Positions 35,472 to 43,547 of a stretch of 64,000 bases of DNA are shown piece after piece. Position 1 is the stretch's first letter. Each line of letters begins with the position of its first letter. Source of the stretch: Fibrobacter sp. GTDB lineage: Bacteria; Fibrobacterota; Fibrobacteria; Fibrobacterales; Fibrobacteraceae. The DNA is taken from the NCBI GenBank assembly GCA_024398815.1, contig JAKSIL010000003.1, forward strand, positions 60,511 through 124,510, given 5' to 3'. The notes below the pieces were generated by a model. It ran no database searches and was not told the origin of the DNA. It was given only the letters and a program-made list of their open reading frames with translations. The translations under genes and the position numbers were made by a program.

Positions 35472-36467
35472 TTACTTGTTAAATTTGATTTTGCCTGTTA
35501 ACCAGGGGAAATATTTGCCGATGAGTTCTGCAAAGATAGAGGACAGCGTGATGCATATCGCAAAGACGCAAATGCTTAGACCAAATTTGCTGTGTAGATT
35601 TAAATTCTTTTCACAGACGAAGAAAAAAAATCTCCATAGGGGAATGTGAATTAAAAAAATCATCAATGAATTTTTGCCGAAGAATTCGAGTATGCGATTT
35701 TTGAAGAAACCAATGCATATAAACATCGTAGCGAAGATTCCGACAAGAGCGTTTAAAATAAAAAAGAAACTGTCTCCATATCTGCTTGTGTTCATGTCGA
35801 CATTTCTATCCGTAAAGCCTACAAGGTAAGCCAACAAGGCAAATAGAAGTAACCCGATTATTGTGGCGAGAAGTCTAAAAATCTTTGAATTGCTCAATAC
35901 AAGGCTCATCAATTTTTGAGGTGTGCTACAAATGTGACCTACTGCATAAAAGGAATATGCAACGAAGGAGGTAGCGATAATCTGGTTTGACTGGTCGCTG
36001 ATTCCTTGGGCATATGTGAGTCCGAAAGTCATAGTCAAGGCGGCACTCAATAAAATGACGATGTTTGAATGCTTGAAATTTGAAAAGACTTTTTCTGACA
36101 GAATGTAGTAAAGACACGATACGAACAATAACGTTCCCAGGAACCAAAAACCGCCGAAGGCAATGATGCTGTGATTTTCTTCGAGACCTAGGAAGAGTAA
36201 AATGTCGTATGTGAAAATATTGAGTGCTTGAAAGCAGACCAATGGAACTAATAAGGTCTTGACTTTTCCAGAGAAGTAGCTGGCGCTGTCTTTGCTCTTG
36301 AAAACAAAGCCCGACAGAAAAAAGAATAGGGGCATATGGAATGAATAGATCATGAAAAACAATCTATTATGACATTCATAAGCAAGACTGTGCCCTAAAA
36401 CAACAAGAATGATTCCGATGCCTTTGGCAATGTCGATAAAATTTAGTCGTTTGGCTTGATTTTCCAT
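35472..36467 (-). CDS. Acyltransferase-3 family membrane protein
   Basis: About ten hydrophobic segments over 331 residues. The N-terminus contains LNFIDIAKGIGIILVVLGHS, with the conserved His of the family, followed by FFMIYSFHMPLFFFLSGFVF. This is the pattern of integral-membrane O-acyltransferases that acetylate surface sugars using cytoplasmic acyl-CoA. The gene is visibly more A+T-rich than its neighbours, with several A- and T-runs, as is common for exchangeable surface-glycan genes. It lies between the ATP-grasp and DegT genes in the upper operon. Confidence 0.88.
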   Translation of the reverse strand: MENQAKRLNFIDIAKGIGIILVVLGHSLAYECHNRLFFMIYSFHMPLFFFLSGFVFKSKDSASYFSGKVKTLLVPLVCFQALNIFTYDILLFLGLEENHSIIAFGGFWFLGTLLFVSCLYYILSEKVFSNFKHSNIVILLSAALTMTFGLTYAQGISDQSNQIIATSFVAYSFYAVGHICSTPQKLMSLVLSNSKIFRLLATIIGLLLFALLAYLVGFTDRNVDMNTSRYGDSFFFILNALVGIFATMFICIGFFKNRILEFFGKNSLMIFLIHIPLWRFFFFVCEKNLNLHSKFGLSICVFAICITLSSIFAELIGKYFPWLTGKIKFNK

Positions 36468-36482
36468 ATTTTTAATCTGGAA

Positions 36483-37598
36483 TTACCCTTTGTTGACGAC
36501 AACGTCTATGACTCTTTCTACATCTGCATTTTCCAAGTCCGCAAACATGGGCAAACACAGCACTTGATCGGCCAGCTTGTGCGCTATGGGAAGGTTCTTT
36601 GGATTTGCGGATTCGAGTCCTTTGTAGGCACTGAATGTGCTAATCAGCGGATAGAAGTAGCGGCGCCCGAAAATATTGTGCTCCTGCAATTTGGCATAGA
36701 GTTCGTCACGGCTGATCCCATATTCTTCGTTTATGAAAATCGGGAAGTAGGCGTAGTTGTGACGGACTCCTTCGATGTCGTTCAAAAAGCGGATGCCTGA
36801 AACGTCTTTCAGGGCGTCGCGATATTTGTTGGCTACGGCTTGGCGCTTGGCGATGGCGTCGTCAACTTGCTTCAAGTTCAAAAGTCCGTATGCGGAACGG
36901 ATTTCGTCCATCTTGCTGTTGATGCCCGGGGCGACCACGGTTGTTTCCCCTGCAAAGCCGAAATTTTTCAGGTAGTCGATGCGTTTTTTCGTGGCTTCGT
37001 CGTGGCAAATCAGGGCGCCGCCTTCAATGGTGTTGTACACCTTGGTGGCGTGGAAGCTGAGGGTGCTCATGTCGCCCGCCTTCAATACGGATTCGCCATC
37101 CTTTTTAACACCGAAGGCGTGGGCTGCATCGTAAATAATCTTGAGACCGTAAATGTCCGCGATTTCCTGGATGCGCTTCATGTTGCAGGGCGTACCGTAC
37201 ACGTGTACGGGCATGATTGCCGTTGTGTGCGGGGTAATGGCCGCTTCAATTTTTTCCGGGTTTATATTGCCGGTTTCTTCTTCTACATCGACAAAGACCG
37301 GTTTGAGTCCGTTCCACCAGATGGAATGCGTGGTGGCGACAAAACTGTAAGGAGTGGTAATGACTTCGCCTGTAATTTTCATGGCCTGCAAGGCGGTAAT
37401 CAAGGGAAGTGTTCCGTTGGTGAACAGGCTGATGTATTCGACACCGAGATATTCCGCCAAGGCTTTTTCTAATTCTTTGTGGTAGTGCCCATTGTTGGTA
37501 AGCCATTTGCGGTCCCAAATGTCATCCAGCAGGGTTTTGAAATCGTTCAGACTCGGAAGAAGAGGCGAGGTTACGGTGATTGTCTTATTTTCGCTCAT
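36483..37598 (-). CDS. DegT/DnrJ/EryC1/StrS-family sugar aminotransferase
   Basis: PLP-dependent transaminase that converts a nucleotide-linked 4-keto (or 3-keto) sugar into an amino sugar. The PLP Lys186 is in SFHATKVYNTIEGGALI; YDAAHAFGV provides the cofactor Asp; TTPYSFVATTHSIWWNG and VHVYGTPCNM are typical. The N-terminal SPLLPSL motif and overall layout resemble VioA-type dTDP-4-amino-4,6-dideoxyglucose synthases, as far as I remember. The 4,6-dehydratase that would supply the substrate is not in this window. It lies between Wzx and the acyltransferase, which may acetylate the resulting glycan. Confidence 0.92.
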   Translation of the reverse strand: MSENKTITVTSPLLPSLNDFKTLLDDIWDRKWLTNNGHYHKELEKALAEYLGVEYISLFTNGTLPLITALQAMKITGEVITTPYSFVATTHSIWWNGLKPVFVDVEEETGNINPEKIEAAITPHTTAIMPVHVYGTPCNMKRIQEIADIYGLKIIYDAAHAFGVKKDGESVLKAGDMSTLSFHATKVYNTIEGGALICHDEATKKRIDYLKNFGFAGETTVVAPGINSKMDEIRSAYGLLNLKQVDDAIAKRQAVANKYRDALKDVSGIRFLNDIEGVRHNYAYFPIFINEEYGISRDELYAKLQEHNIFGRRYFYPLISTFSAYKGLESANPKNLPIAHKLADQVLCLPMFADLENADVERVIDVVVNKG

Positions 37599-37611
37599 GG
37601 TAGATAATTTA

Positions 37612-39054
37612 CTATTTATTTTTCTTTTTGTTCAAAAGACTCAGCAGTTCGTTGACGGTTTCCCTGTTGAATATCCAGTTACTTGCGATATAGTAGATAG
37701 CTCCTGTGATGATGCCGAGTGCCAGTTGGAGGGTGTATTCCTTTTCGGGGAGAATTTTAGTTACGGCAATGCAAATGGCTCCCATGACGAGAGAATTCAA
37801 AAGTGTGGGAATATACATTTTGAGTTGGGGTAAGAGTCCCGCGTTTAGTAGTTTCCCGGAGTAGTAGGTGTTTATCACCAGCCCAACGCAGGCGTTGAAC
37901 CATTGACCGAAACACATGGCTATGATTCCGTACGGGAGCGTTACGCAAAGAACTGTTATGCCTACGATCTTCTTGATGATTTCCAATTTTAAGAATAGGT
38001 CGGAGCGTCCCATGACCTGCAGTATGTTCAAGTTGATGGCGTGCACAGGGTACCACATCTGGGCAAAGCAGATGATTTGCAAAATAAGAATGACTTCCAC
38101 CCATTTGTCCGTAAGAACTAAAAGAATGAATGGCTTTGAGAGTGCTGCAAGGCCAATCATCAAAGGAAATATGACCAGGGTAGCCATATTCAGGAATTTT
38201 AAATATCCTTTTCGCAGCTTTTCGTGGTCGTCCTGGATCTTGCTCAAAACAGGGAAGGTGACTCTCTGGAAAATTCCCGTGATGTTGGACGAGGCGAAGT
38301 TGCCGAAATGTGACGCCCTACTGTAGTTACCGAGCGTAGCGGCAGAAAATACTTTACCTATGATTAAGTCGTAGACATTGTCGTACAGCGTGTTTAGTAA
38401 GCCCGAGGCCAAAAGCTTGGAACCGAAACCGAACATATTCTTGAACGATGCCTTGCTGAAAAAGCATTTGGGGCGCCAATGCGCTAAAGCCCAGAAGAGT
38501 ACGACCCTTGTGGATACGGTAACCATTTGCTGAACCACCAGCGACCATACGCCGAAGCCTTTGTAAGCGCAGATGAGACCCGCTGATCCACCGACGACAG
38601 CTCCCGAAAATGAAATCTTTGCAAGCGTCTTGAAATTCAGGTCGATGGTCAGGTTCAATCGTTGAATAGAACCGAAAGCTTGAATGACGAGATTTATGGC
38701 CAGAACGCGGAGAATATCCGCAAGTTGTGGCATGTTGTAGAATCTTGCAATATAGGGCGCGGCCAGGAATATTACGCCATAGCAAGCGGCTGCCATGAAA
38801 ATGTTGAAGAAAAATACAGTGGCCTTGTCGCTTTCGTTGCGATCGGGCTTTCGGATGAGCGCGTTGCCAAAGCCACTGTCAATGAAGGTCTGGCTCACCG
38901 CCATGAAGATGGTGAGCATGGCTATCATGCCGTAGTCGTTTGGGGTTAAGAGTCTTGCAAGAAGAATGCCGAACAAAAACTGTACGCCCTGCGTAGAGAA
39001 TCTTTCTACGGCGCTCCAGATAACACCTTTGAATGTTTTTTGTTTCAGCGACAT
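37612..39054 (-). CDS. Wzx-type polysaccharide flippase (MOP superfamily)
   Basis: Membrane exporter predicted to flip undecaprenyl-linked repeat units to the periplasm. It has about fourteen hydrophobic segments in 480 residues and the typical start SLKQKTFKGVIWSAVERFS followed by LLARLLTPNDYG. The ATG at 39054 is chosen because the family begins near MSLKQKT; the 12 extra upstream residues overlap the CotH gene end. It closely resembles WzxC-like members. With the Wzy-like and Wzc-like proteins it completes the core of a Wzy-dependent pathway, although the initiating phosphoglycosyltransferase and outer-membrane exporter are not in the window. Confidence 0.92.
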   Translation of the reverse strand: MSLKQKTFKGVIWSAVERFSTQGVQFLFGILLARLLTPNDYGMIAMLTIFMAVSQTFIDSGFGNALIRKPDRNESDKATVFFFNIFMAAACYGVIFLAAPYIARFYNMPQLADILRVLAINLVIQAFGSIQRLNLTIDLNFKTLAKISFSGAVVGGSAGLICAYKGFGVWSLVVQQMVTVSTRVVLFWALAHWRPKCFFSKASFKNMFGFGSKLLASGLLNTLYDNVYDLIIGKVFSAATLGNYSRASHFGNFASSNITGIFQRVTFPVLSKIQDDHEKLRKGYLKFLNMATLVIFPLMIGLAALSKPFILLVLTDKWVEVILILQIICFAQMWYPVHAINLNILQVMGRSDLFLKLEIIKKIVGITVLCVTLPYGIIAMCFGQWFNACVGLVINTYYSGKLLNAGLLPQLKMYIPTLLNSLVMGAICIAVTKILPEKEYTLQLALGIITGAIYYIASNWIFNRETVNELLSLLNKKKNK

Positions 39055-39073
39055 AAGCACTGCAAATATAGAA

Positions 39074-40351
39074 TTACAGACTTTCGTCAATCCACTGGAT
39101 TCGCTGTTCTATCCAGTATTTTAGAGCGTCTACGGATTCCTTGTAGCTGTCGAATTTTTCCATGAATGGCCAATCGGTATCGTTTCCCAGTACGGGCCAT
39201 CTTTTAAATTCGTTTTCTGATGCTTTTTCCAGCTTTTTTGACATGGCCTCTATGGAGTCCAGCGTGGCGACAAAAGAAGGACGGTTCTTTTTCCAGAAGT
39301 CTTTTACGAGCGCTTCGTAGTCTTTATTCTTGAACAAGAAACGGTCCCAGCCATATTTTCGGATGAGCCATCCTTCCGGAATGCTTTTTTCGTCTCTTGA
39401 ATTCCCGTATCCAAGGTCGAAATCCCATACGGGTCCCATTTCTAACGGGCTGTTTACGTCTCCGTTTTTTTCCCAGGTTATAAAAATGCTTCGCCTGTGA
39501 CCGTCTACGTTCTTCGTGAATTCCTGTATCCAGTAATATCTGATAAAGTCTTCTATATCAATCCAATCCCCTATGAGATCCAAATTGTAAATGTCTTTGG
39601 ATCGTAAGAAGTTTTCAAAATCGTTTACATGATTCTTGAGAAGTTCCTGAGAGTATGCGTCGGGTTCCTTGGGCTGACAGAACTTAAAAATATAGCCGAG
39701 GCTTGATGTGAACATGGTGCCGTCCGTCGACGTGGCAGAAGTTTTTTCGAATAGAAAACTGGAATCGCTTTTGGAAATGTTCACGCGTTTTTTTGAAACC
39801 TTGACATGCTCTACCAAAAGGAATATTCCCAAATACTCGCGGTTCAGATAGAGCTCGACGAATTTGCATTTGGGGTAGTAGTCATCACCGAGAATTCCGG
39901 CTAACTGGTAGGTGACGTAGTTTCGTAGCATGGACTTGTCGCGAAAATTGGATACGAGGTCCCATTCTTTGTCCTTGGACATTCCCAACAAGGGATTTTT
40001 TTCGGCAAACTTGATCTTGTAGCCGTATTTTGTCATTACGAAACTGGAATTACCCCGCCCCTTGATTGTGAGGTCGTAGATTTGGCTGGCGGGTTCTTTC
40101 TCATTGTAGATTTGCAGGTACGCAGGAACCTTCGTTTCCTTGTTGCGAACTTGTCTGAAATCCTCGGTCTCGATGACAAGGCGAGGTAGGCCTGCATAGG
40201 GATAATCTGAATCGTTTAGCGGCAAATAGAGTGCATTCGACTCGGCTGGGGATCCTTCACTCCAACTATTGCAGGAATACAGTAGTGATGCTTGAAAACA
40301 AAGGAACAGAACTGGCAATATCAAAAGAAGCTTCTTGAACTGGCGCTTCAT
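39074..40351 (-). CDS. CotH-kinase family lipoprotein (second copy)
   Basis: A signal peptide with a probable lipobox (SLLYSC, Cys27) marks an exported 425-aa protein. The CotH core comprises LTIKGRGNSSFVMTKYGYKI, KEWDLVSNFRDKSMLRNYVT, FVELYLNREYLGIFLLVEHV, and the acidic motif GPVWDFDLGYGN that should bind metal and ATP. It lacks the lamin-tail and Ig-like modules of the 918-aa copy at the other end of the locus. It lies between tagD and wzx in one operon, which suggests action on, or at, the same surface structure. The phosphoacceptor is unknown. Confidence 0.87.
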   Translation of the reverse strand: MKRQFKKLLLILPVLFLCFQASLLYSCNSWSEGSPAESNALYLPLNDSDYPYAGLPRLVIETEDFRQVRNKETKVPAYLQIYNEKEPASQIYDLTIKGRGNSSFVMTKYGYKIKFAEKNPLLGMSKDKEWDLVSNFRDKSMLRNYVTYQLAGILGDDYYPKCKFVELYLNREYLGIFLLVEHVKVSKKRVNISKSDSSFLFEKTSATSTDGTMFTSSLGYIFKFCQPKEPDAYSQELLKNHVNDFENFLRSKDIYNLDLIGDWIDIEDFIRYYWIQEFTKNVDGHRRSIFITWEKNGDVNSPLEMGPVWDFDLGYGNSRDEKSIPEGWLIRKYGWDRFLFKNKDYEALVKDFWKKNRPSFVATLDSIEAMSKKLEKASENEFKRWPVLGNDTDWPFMEKFDSYKESVDALKYWIEQRIQWIDESL

Positions 40352-40361
40352 TGTGATTCTG

Positions 40362-40760
40362 CTATTTCTTAGACGATTCCAAGTCTTTCTTGATTTGTGT
40401 GGTGCTTATTTCGGGAGTGCGCTCCAGGTAGACCACTTCGCAGAATTCTTTAAGAAAATCAAATTTGCCTTTCCAGTCGTCGCCCATGACAAACGTGTCT
40501 ACGTGGTATTCCTTGACGTCGGTTTTCTTTTGGTCCCAGTTTTCTTCAGGAATGACAAGATCCACATAGCGGACCGCTTCCAGGAGTTGCTTGCGCTTTT
40601 CGTAACTGAAGTAGCATTTTTTTTGCTTCTGGTTCCAGTTGAATTCGTCTGTGGAGAGGGCTACGATGAGATAGTCTCCTAAAGCCTTGGCTCGCTTCAG
40701 CAGATTAATGTGGCCGTAATGCAACAAGTCAAAAGTGCCGTATGTGATTATTTTCTTCAT
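40362..40760 (-). CDS. tagD: Glycerol-3-phosphate cytidylyltransferase (TagD/TarD-like)
   Basis: Forms CDP-glycerol from CTP and sn-glycerol-3-phosphate, the activated donor for glycerol teichoic acids and related glycans. The HxGH motif is in [18 protein letters not shown] near residue 14. [28 protein letters not shown] and the [10 protein letters not shown] signature near the C-terminus all match TagD closely. The length (132 aa) is exact for the family. It lies 11 nt after the Wzc-type gene. In a Gram-negative setting it implies glycerol-phosphate decoration of the surface polysaccharide. Confidence 0.93.
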   Translation of the reverse strand: MKKIITYGTFDLLHYGHINLLKRAKALGDYLIVALSTDEFNWNQKQKKCYFSYEKRKQLLEAVRYVDLVIPEENWDQKKTDVKEYHVDTFVMGDDWKGKFDFLKEFCEVVYLERTPEISTTQIKKDLESSKK

Positions 40761-40771
40761 GATGTTTCCGA

Positions 40772-42868
40772 TTAGTATTTTCCGTATTTGTAGCCGTATC
40801 CATCAGCGTGGCCGTGTTCATATTTGTTGATGACGAAACTGGCGTGAGCGGTTGAATTGCCTTTCAAGAGCTGGGCCATGCCGTCCTTGATGGCATCGAT
40901 GCTGTGCTTGTTGTATTCAATAACCATCACAATTTGGGAGGCTACTCTGCAGGCGAGAGCGGCGTCGGTCACGAGCATGATTGGCGGAGTATCCACGATA
41001 ATCATGTCGTAAGTCTTTTCCAGTTCGTCGATAAGCGCTGTGTAATGCTTGCTGCCGAGAAGTTCCGCTGGATTCGGGGGGACTTGTCCGCAGGGGAGCA
41101 CATCGAGGTTCTCGACTTCGGTGTGTTGTATGACATCCGGATAAGAAACTTCGTTCAGGAGAATCTGTGAAAGCCCCTTTCCTCTCTTGATGCCGAATTC
41201 CTTGTGCAGACGGCCCTTGCGGAGGTCTGCGTCAATCAAAATGACTTTCTTGCCTAAGCCTGCGCACAAGGCGGCGAGGTTTACGGAGATGAAACTTTTT
41301 CCGACTCCGGGGATAAGACCGCTGACGCCGATAATGGGACGGCTGCCTTCCATCATCGAAAATTCGAGGGAACTGCGCAAGGCTCTCAAGGATTCAACGG
41401 CGACGTCGTCCGGTTCGACTACCGCAAGAGGACGGGTCCCCTTGGTCCCGTTCGGGTTGCCCTTCGGAACTTTTGCATAGACGCTGTAACCGGTTTCGCG
41501 TTCAATAAAGTGAGAATCCTTGACGCCACTGCTGATTTTTTCCTTGAGCATGATGATGGTTGCGCCCAGGAGGAATCCGAGGAATAGCGCCAAGCAAAGA
41601 ATCATTTTCTTCTTGGGCTTGGTCGGGTTGGTGACGGGCTCTGCGTAGTCGATAATGCGAACGGATCCGACCTCTCCTGCGGAAACGAGCTTTAATTGCT
41701 GGATGTTGTTCAGCATGGACGTGTACATGGACTTGCTCATGTCAACTTCGTTAGTCAGTTTGAGGACTTCTTGCTGCGTGGCAGGGAGCCTTTTGGCTTC
41801 GCTGGAGTTGCTGGCGAGTTCGCGTTTTAAAGCATTTTCTTGTTCTTCAAGGGTCTTGACCGTTGGATGTTCTGGTTGGAAGAGACGTATGGCACTCTGT
41901 TTTTTCTGTTGAAGTTCGAGCAAGTCTTGTTGGAGCTTTGTGCGCTTTTCGAGGACGAGGCGTGTTTCTGCATTGATATCTACGGAGCCTACGCGGTTGC
42001 GGAAAGTGTTGTACTTCAACAGGGTGCTGTCCATTTGCGCCTTGACATCCGGCAGCTGTTTTTCGAGGAATTCCAAGGTGCGTTGCGCTTCGGCGTTTCT
42101 CTGCTCGACGTTTTGGCGGAGATAGTTGCTGGCCACTTCGTTCAAGATTTCCGTGGCTCGGTCAGGATAAATGTCCTGGTAGGAAAATTCCAGAATTCCG
42201 GTCTTTTTCCCTTTTTCCTTTACGTTGAAGGCGCCTCTGAAGGCCTTGATGGCGTCCAGACGTTCGGCTTTTGTGATTTCAAATTCCTGCCCTTCGTGAA
42301 CGAACATCCTGTAGACGCTGAATGTTGCTGTATCGCCGGCATACGGAAATTTGTAGGTCTGTCCGACAACTCCGCTAAGAACTTTTTTCCTGTTGTGGTC
42401 GAAGAGGTCGAAAGAGAGACTGTCTTTGGCAATCGCAAACCACGGCATCTTCTGTTCTTCCACCGGAAGTTTTTCCCATGGAACTTCGAACTGGTTCACG
42501 TCCATGCGTCCTTCCTTGTGCAGGAGGCGCTCGAGTTTGTTGGTTGGAACTGCGCTGTAACGCAAATGCAGCTTTTCGACGGCGTCGCCGACGACTTGGC
42601 GACTGTTAATGAGTTCAATTTCTGTTTCGGCGGGGCTTGTTGTCGAAAACAGGTCCCCAAGCCCGGACATCATTCCCGCGCTTTTGGTGTTCTTGGATTC
42701 AATTTGGAGAAGGGCGTCGACTTGGTAAATAGGACGAATCCACATGGCGACGATGACCCCGATAATTCCTGCTAAAATGATGCAGGGGGCCATTATCGTC
42801 CAGTTCTTTGCCAGATTTTTGAGCAAGTCAAAAAGATCTGTTTCTTCTTTTTTAGAGGAAGATGCCAT
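40772..42868 (-). CDS. Polysaccharide co-polymerase/tyrosine autokinase (Wzc-like)
   Basis: Inner-membrane protein controlling polymer length and assembly. A Wzz domain lies between two membrane segments (about 22-42 and 425-445), with a long periplasmic coiled-coil stretch (about 225-400). The C-terminal BY-kinase domain has Walker [11 protein letters not shown], Walker A' [13 protein letters not shown] and [11 protein letters not shown]. The tail, [14 protein letters not shown], holds the Tyr cluster that is autophosphorylated in the family. The ATG at 42868 follows an AGGTGG ribosome-binding site; the frame's upstream ATT is not needed. It is the first gene of the upper leftward operon, downstream of an A/T-rich promoter region with TATAAT. 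Confidence 0.93.
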   Translation of the reverse strand: MASSSKKEETDLFDLLKNLAKNWTIMAPCIILAGIIGVIVAMWIRPIYQVDALLQIESKNTKSAGMMSGLGDLFSTTSPAETEIELINSRQVVGDAVEKLHLRYSAVPTNKLERLLHKEGRMDVNQFEVPWEKLPVEEQKMPWFAIAKDSLSFDLFDHNRKKVLSGVVGQTYKFPYAGDTATFSVYRMFVHEGQEFEITKAERLDAIKAFRGAFNVKEKGKKTGILEFSYQDIYPDRATEILNEVASNYLRQNVEQRNAEAQRTLEFLEKQLPDVKAQMDSTLLKYNTFRNRVGSVDINAETRLVLEKRTKLQQDLLELQQKKQSAIRLFQPEHPTVKTLEEQENALKRELASNSSEAKRLPATQQEVLKLTNEVDMSKSMYTSMLNNIQQLKLVSAGEVGSVRIIDYAEPVTNPTKPKKKMILCLALFLGFLLGATIIMLKEKISSGVKDSHFIERETGYSVYAKVPKGNPNGTKGTRPLAVVEPDDVAVESLRALRSSLEFSMMEGSRPIIGVSGLIPGVGKSFISVNLAALCAGLGKKVILIDADLRKGRLHKEFGIKRGKGLSQILLNEVSYPDVIQHTEVENLDVLPCGQVPPNPAELLGSKHYTALIDELEKTYDMIIVDTPPIMLVTDAALACRVASQIVMVIEYNKHSIDAIKDGMAQLLKGNSTAHASFVINKYEHGHADGYGYKYGKY

Positions 42869-42904
42869 AATCAAATACCACCTAAAAACTAAAATCCAGA
42901 TATA

Positions 42905-42910
42905 ATTATA
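42905..42910 (-). promoter_or_regulatory. Probable -10 element (TATAAT) of the upper polysaccharide operon
   Basis: On the minus strand a consensus TATAAT lies about 37 nt before the wzc-like start codon. No strong -35 is seen at 16-18 nt spacing. The intergenic region is divergent with the exported-protein gene at 43005. Confidence 0.45.
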
Positions 42911-43004
42911 GAAAATATCGCCCTAAAATATGCGGTTTGACACTTTTGTCTGTATTGAAAAGATGTATATTTTCATTGGAAAAAACAAAGAACAAGGTTT
43001 AACG

Positions 43005-43481
43005 ATGAAAATAAAGTTCTTTTTGCTTGCTTTGCTTATGTCGGTGGCGTTCGTCTTCGCGCAAGACCCGGCCGAGGCATCCTCTGTTGCCGGCCAGGAC
43101 CAGTCGGCGGCCGTTGAACAGCCGGTTGACTTGAACGCTCCCACGGACCAGGCTAGCGCCGATGGTAACGATGCCAGTGCAAAGTCTGCTGCCGCTGCTT
43201 CGACTCAGGAAAAGTCCGGCGATTCCGGCTTGACTTGGCGCGGATGGACGAGAATTTTGAGTTTCAGTGCCGCCGCACTTTGCATTGGTGGCGGTATTTT
43301 CGAGAATTTCAAGGCGGAGAGCCGTGCCGACGACTACAACGACGCCCCGGCAAAAATCAAGACGTACGCATTTTATAAGTCCAAGCGCGACGATATCAAG
43401 AACGCCGAACTTTTGCGTAACGTGCTTTATGGTGTCGCAGGTGGTGCTGTCGTGATTGGCCTTACCACCTTCGCCTTCTAG
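43005..43481 (+). CDS. Small exported protein of unknown function
   Basis: Not recognised. The ATG at 43005 begins a clear signal peptide (KIKFFLLALLMSVAFVFAQ, cleavage after about residue 20). It is followed by an Ala/Ser/Asp/Gln-rich low-complexity stretch (about 22-75) and two hydrophobic segments near residues 85-103 and 140-157 with a Lys/Asp-rich part between. This could be a periplasmic or outer-membrane-associated protein with a C-terminal membrane hairpin. It has its own terminator. It is divergent from the Wzc-type gene, and whether it belongs to the polysaccharide locus cannot be told. Confidence 0.65.
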   Translation: MKIKFFLLALLMSVAFVFAQDPAEASSVAGQDQSAAVEQPVDLNAPTDQASADGNDASAKSAAAASTQEKSGDSGLTWRGWTRILSFSAAALCIGGGIFENFKAESRADDYNDAPAKIKTYAFYKSKRDDIKNAELLRNVLYGVAGGAVVIGLTTFAF

Positions 43482-43502
43482 TCGTTTTTTTTCGTAATTC
43501 GA

Positions 43503-43534
43503 GGACGGCAACTTTTGGGGCCGTCCTTTTTTTT
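43503..43534 (+). terminator. Rho-independent terminator before sppA
   Basis: The stem GGACGGC/GCCGTCC with a 10-nt loop is followed by eight T residues. It lies between the small exported-protein gene and sppA, only 14 nt before the sppA start. Confidence 0.9.
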
Positions 43535-43547
43535 AAGAAGTGGTCAG

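Noticed and set aside
42937..42971. TTGACA and TATATT upstream of the exported-protein gene at 43005
   Set aside because: Each hexamer is good, but the spacing is 23 nt, too long for a standard sigma-70 promoter.
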